From DATBQN01 sp963799925 (lineage in GTDB: Bacteria; Acidobacteriota; Thermoanaerobaculia; Multivoradales; UBA5704), in assembly GCA_963799925.1 (NCBI GenBank), contig CAWCYZ010000001.1, positions 558,001 to 622,000 of the forward strand: a stretch of 64,000 nucleotides of DNA, written 5' to 3'. The notes beneath the pieces are model-generated. The model had not been told where the DNA came from, did not search any database, and worked only from the letters and a program-made list of their open reading frames with translations. The position numbers and the translations under genes are program-made. This document shows, in pieces, positions 61,624 to 64,000 of this stretch (position 1 is its first letter; each line of letters begins with the position of its first letter).

Positions 61624-62781
61624 ATGCCCGACAATCCCCTGACCCAACTGGCCGGCCTCGGCCAGAGCGTCTGGTACGACTACATCCGCCGCGACCTCTA
61701 CCAGGGCGGTGAGCTCAAGCGCCTGATCGCCGAGGACGGCCTGAAGGGCATGACCTCGAACCCCAGCATCTTCGAGAAGGCGATCGCCGCGAGCGAGCTC
61801 TACGACGAGGACATCCGCCGCGCGGCGGCCGCCGGCAAGAGCCCGGCCGACATCTTCGAGGCGCTCGCCGTCGAGGACGTGCGGCGCGCCGCCGACGTCT
61901 TCCGCCCGGTCTACGAGGCGAGCGGCGGCACCGACGGCTTCGTCTCGATCGAGGTGGGGCCGCGCCTGGCGCTCGACACGCAAGGGTCGCTCGCCGAGGC
62001 GCGGCGGCTGTGGAAGGCCTGCGACCGGCCGAACGTGATGGTCAAGATCCCGGGCACCGAGCCCGGCGTGCCGGCGATCCAGCAGTGCCTGACCGAGGGG
62101 ATCAACATCAACATCACCCTCCTCTTCTCCGTCCCCCGCCACCGCCAGGTGATGGAGGCCTATCTCCAGGCGATGGAGGCGCGGGTCGCCGCCGGCCAGC
62201 CGGTCGACAAGATCCGCTCGGTCGCCTCCTTCTTCGTCAGCCGCGTCGACACCAACGTCGACAAGAAGCTCGACGCCATCGCCAAGGCGGGAGACCGCGC
62301 GGACGACGACCGCGGGAAGGCGAAGGCCATCCGCGGCAAGGTGGGGATCGCCAACGCCCGCCTGGCCTACCAGGCCTTCCGCGAGATCTTCGGCGGTGAG
62401 AGGAAAGAGGGCGGCGAGCGCTTCGCCAAGCTGAAGGCGAAGGGCGTCGCCGTGCAGCGGCCGCTCTGGGCCTCGACCTCGACCAAGGACCCGTCGCTCC
62501 CCGACCTCTACTACGTCGAGGCGCTGATCGGCCCCGACACCGTGGACACCATTCCGCCGGAGACCTTCGCGGCGTACAAGGACCACGGCGACCCCAAGGT
62601 GCGGATCGAGGACGACCTGGACGGCGCCCGCGCCGCGTTCGCCGGGCTCGCCGAGCTCGGCGTCGACGAGTCGAAGGTCTACCAGGAGCTCGAGGACGAG
62701 GGGATCAAGAAGTTCGCCGACTCCTTCGACCAGCTCTTGAAGGCGGTCGAGGGCAAAGAGGCGGCGATCCGCGTCTCATGA
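61624..62781 (+). CDS. tal: Transaldolase
   Basis: 385 residues; the long transaldolase form. GAGGAG lies six bases before ATG 61624. GMTSNPSIFEKAIAASELYD is the N-terminal signature, NVMVKIPGTEPGVPAIQQCL holds the Schiff-base lysine, and the later VKNANIN-equivalent ININITLLFSV and RPLWASTSTKDPSLPDLYYV complete the barrel. It moves a dihydroxyacetone unit between sugar phosphates together with transketolase. The stop overlaps the HAD gene start as ATGA. Confidence 0.97.
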   Translation: MPDNPLTQLAGLGQSVWYDYIRRDLYQGGELKRLIAEDGLKGMTSNPSIFEKAIAASELYDEDIRRAAAAGKSPADIFEALAVEDVRRAADVFRPVYEASGGTDGFVSIEVGPRLALDTQGSLAEARRLWKACDRPNVMVKIPGTEPGVPAIQQCLTEGININITLLFSVPRHRQVMEAYLQAMEARVAAGQPVDKIRSVASFFVSRVDTNVDKKLDAIAKAGDRADDDRGKAKAIRGKVGIANARLAYQAFREIFGGERKEGGERFAKLKAKGVAVQRPLWASTSTKDPSLPDLYYVEALIGPDTVDTIPPETFAAYKDHGDPKVRIEDDLDGARAAFAGLAELGVDESKVYQELEDEGIKKFADSFDQLLKAVEGKEAAIRVS

Positions 62782-63401
62782 GCGGGGACCTGCCGTCGAT
62801 CACCCACCTGTTCACCGATCTCGGCGGGGTGCTCCTCACCAACGGCTGGGACCGCAGCCTGCGGCAGAAGACGGCCGAGTACTTCGGCGTCGATCCGGCG
62901 CAGATGGACGAGCGCCATCACCTGACCTACGACACCTACGAGTCGGGGAAGATGGGCCTCTGGGCCTACCTCGACCGGGTGATGTTCTACGAGCCGCGGC
63001 ACTTCACCCACGAGCAGGTGATCGAGTACATCCTCGGCCAGGCGAAGCCGTTCCCGGACATGATCGACCTGGTCAAGCGGCTCAAGGAGCGCCACGGGAT
63101 CAAGGTCGCGGTGGTCTCGAACGAGGGGCGCGAGATCACCGCCGACCGCATCGAGCGCTTCGGCCTGCGCGACTTCGTCGACTTCTTCATCGTCTCCTCG
63201 TACGTCCACTTCCGCAAGCCCGACCACGACATCTTTCGCGTCGCCCTGGACATCGCGCAGGCCGACGCGCGGCGCGTCGCCTACCTCGAGGACCGGCAGA
63301 TGTTCGTCGAGGCGGCGGCGGAGGTTGGCCTCCGCGCCGTCTGGCACCGCGGCCTCGACACCACGCGCGCGGCGCTCGCCGGGATGGGGCTGGGGCTGTG
63401 A
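62778..63401 (+). CDS. HAD-superfamily hydrolase
   Basis: 207 residues. HLFTDLGGVLL is motif I with the nucleophile Asp but Gly in place of the usual acid/base Asp; this DxGGVL form is normal in one HAD subgroup (YihX/epoxide-hydrolase-N-like). VVSNEGREIT is motif II, FRKPDHDIF motif III (Lys), and VAYLEDRQMFVEAAAEVGL motif IV. A sugar or other phosphate is the probable substrate, given its coupling to transaldolase. Confidence 0.85.
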   Translation: MSGDLPSITHLFTDLGGVLLTNGWDRSLRQKTAEYFGVDPAQMDERHHLTYDTYESGKMGLWAYLDRVMFYEPRHFTHEQVIEYILGQAKPFPDMIDLVKRLKERHGIKVAVVSNEGREITADRIERFGLRDFVDFFIVSSYVHFRKPDHDIFRVALDIAQADARRVAYLEDRQMFVEAAAEVGLRAVWHRGLDTTRAALAGMGLGL

Positions 63402-63466
63402 CGCCGCGCCAGGGTACGAGGCTCCCGCCGTAACGCTCACACCGCCGCACCGCGAGGGGAGGGGTC

Positions 63467-64000
63467 ATGCTGACCGCAGAGGAAACCGCCGACCTCAAGC
63501 TCTACCGCCGCGCCGCCGACTACCTCGCGGCGGCGCAGATCTACCTCAAGTCGAACCCGCTGCTCGACGAGCCGCTCCGGCCCGAGCACATCAAGGAGCG
63601 CCTGCTCGGGCACTGGGGGACGGTGCCGGGGATCAACCTCGTCTATGCGCACTTGAACCGCCTGGTGCGCCATGAGGGCGTCTCGACGCTCCTCGTCACC
63701 GGCCCCGGCCACGGCGCGCCGGCCAACATGGCCGACCTCTTCCTCGAAGGGTCGCTCGAGGAGCGCTACCCGGAGCTGTCGCGCGACCGCGCCGGCATCG
63801 CGCGCCTGGTGCGCGCCTTCTCCTGGCCGGGCGGCTTCCCCAGCCATCTGAACCCGGGCACCCCCGGCGTCATCCACGAGGGGGGCGAGCTCGGCTACGC
63901 CCTCGCCAAGGCGTTCGGCGCCGCGCTCGACAACCCCGACCTGCTGGTCGCGGTGATCGTCGGCGACGGCGAGGCCGAGACCGGCCCCACGGCGACCGCC
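63467..64000 (+). CDS. xfp: Phosphoketolase, 3' truncated by window end
   Basis: The first 178 codons, open to the window edge. AGGGGAGG precedes ATG 63467. YRRAADYLAAAQIYLKSNPL, then HIKERLLGHWGTVPGINLVY, TGPGHGAPANMADLFLEGSL and SWPGGFPSHLNPGTPGVIHE, with GELGYALAKAFGAALDNPDL, match xylulose-5-phosphate/fructose-6-phosphate phosphoketolase (full length about 790). GDGEAETGP is the thiamine-diphosphate motif. With transketolase and transaldolase upstream it would give a route from sugar phosphates to acetyl-phosphate. Confidence 0.96.
   Translation, partial: MLTAEETADLKLYRRAADYLAAAQIYLKSNPLLDEPLRPEHIKERLLGHWGTVPGINLVYAHLNRLVRHEGVSTLLVTGPGHGAPANMADLFLEGSLEERYPELSRDRAGIARLVRAFSWPGGFPSHLNPGTPGVIHEGGELGYALAKAFGAALDNPDLLVAVIVGDGEAETGPTATA

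Noticed and set aside
62778..62830. HAD motif I with Gly replacing the second Asp as a dead enzyme
   Set aside because: DxGGVL is normal in one HAD subgroup and the remaining motifs are intact.

Overview
The window is high-G+C bacterial chromosome (G+C visibly near 70% across most genes), densely packed, with short operons joined by ATGA/TGATG overlaps. Two gene families point to Acidobacteriota: a von Willebrand factor A protein of the 'VWFA-related Acidobacterial domain' type (27220-29424) and a long MacB/FtsX-type permease with the architecture of Acidobacterial duplicated orphan permeases (33515-35956). Many small secreted proteins, an ECF sigma/anti-sigma pair and several CHAT/caspase-like proteins also fit that phylum. 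The assignment is inference from gene content only. No rRNA, tRNA or CRISPR array was seen.

Layout. 1-5093 is an arginine operon (argD, an acetyl/succinyl-ornithine carbamoyltransferase, argB, an M20 deacylase, argH). It reads as the acetylcitrulline variant of the pathway but is broken by dozens of single-base shifts that look like sequencing error. 5.1-16.7 kb holds accessory genes: a membrane protein with a terminal Ig-like domain, a secreted cupin, a radical SAM enzyme with a 103-residue partner, a membrane-embedded lipase-like hydrolase, a reductase, a Cys-rich secreted peptide, an exported amidohydrolase, and a GH1/SDR pair. 16.7-26 kb looks like a defence-type island: a single-chain restriction-modification enzyme with a low-G+C specificity segment, a 21-bp repeat array, an HTH protein, and a degenerate kinase overlapping an HNH nuclease gene. 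Between them lie an EXORDIUM-like secreted protein and a lone receiver domain.

26-46 kb is mostly housekeeping and envelope: OB-fold and VWFA secreted proteins, phaR with two phasins, a GNAT, two ArsA/Get3-type ATPases, the permease, hemB-hemL-thiO, plsC, a tail-anchored DUF4062 protein, an esterase, gpmA, a Uma2 nuclease and an M28 peptidase. 46.5-47.3 kb is a DUF433/DUF5615 toxin-antitoxin type pair.

47.5-56.6 kb is the most unusual part: two converging operons that together encode three caspase-fold (clan CD) proteases. One has an ECF sigma factor, anti-sigma, TPR-CHAT lipoprotein and a 58-residue disordered protein; the other has a caspase/C25-like protease, a secreted protein and a membrane CHAT protein. 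A 141-bp three-tier palindrome separates them. The window ends in sugar metabolism: MFS exporter, transketolase, transaldolase, HAD hydrolase and the start of phosphoketolase.

A caution for all coordinates: single-base frameshifts without internal decay recur throughout (densest before 5.1 kb), so several genes below are given as one span although no single reading frame covers them.
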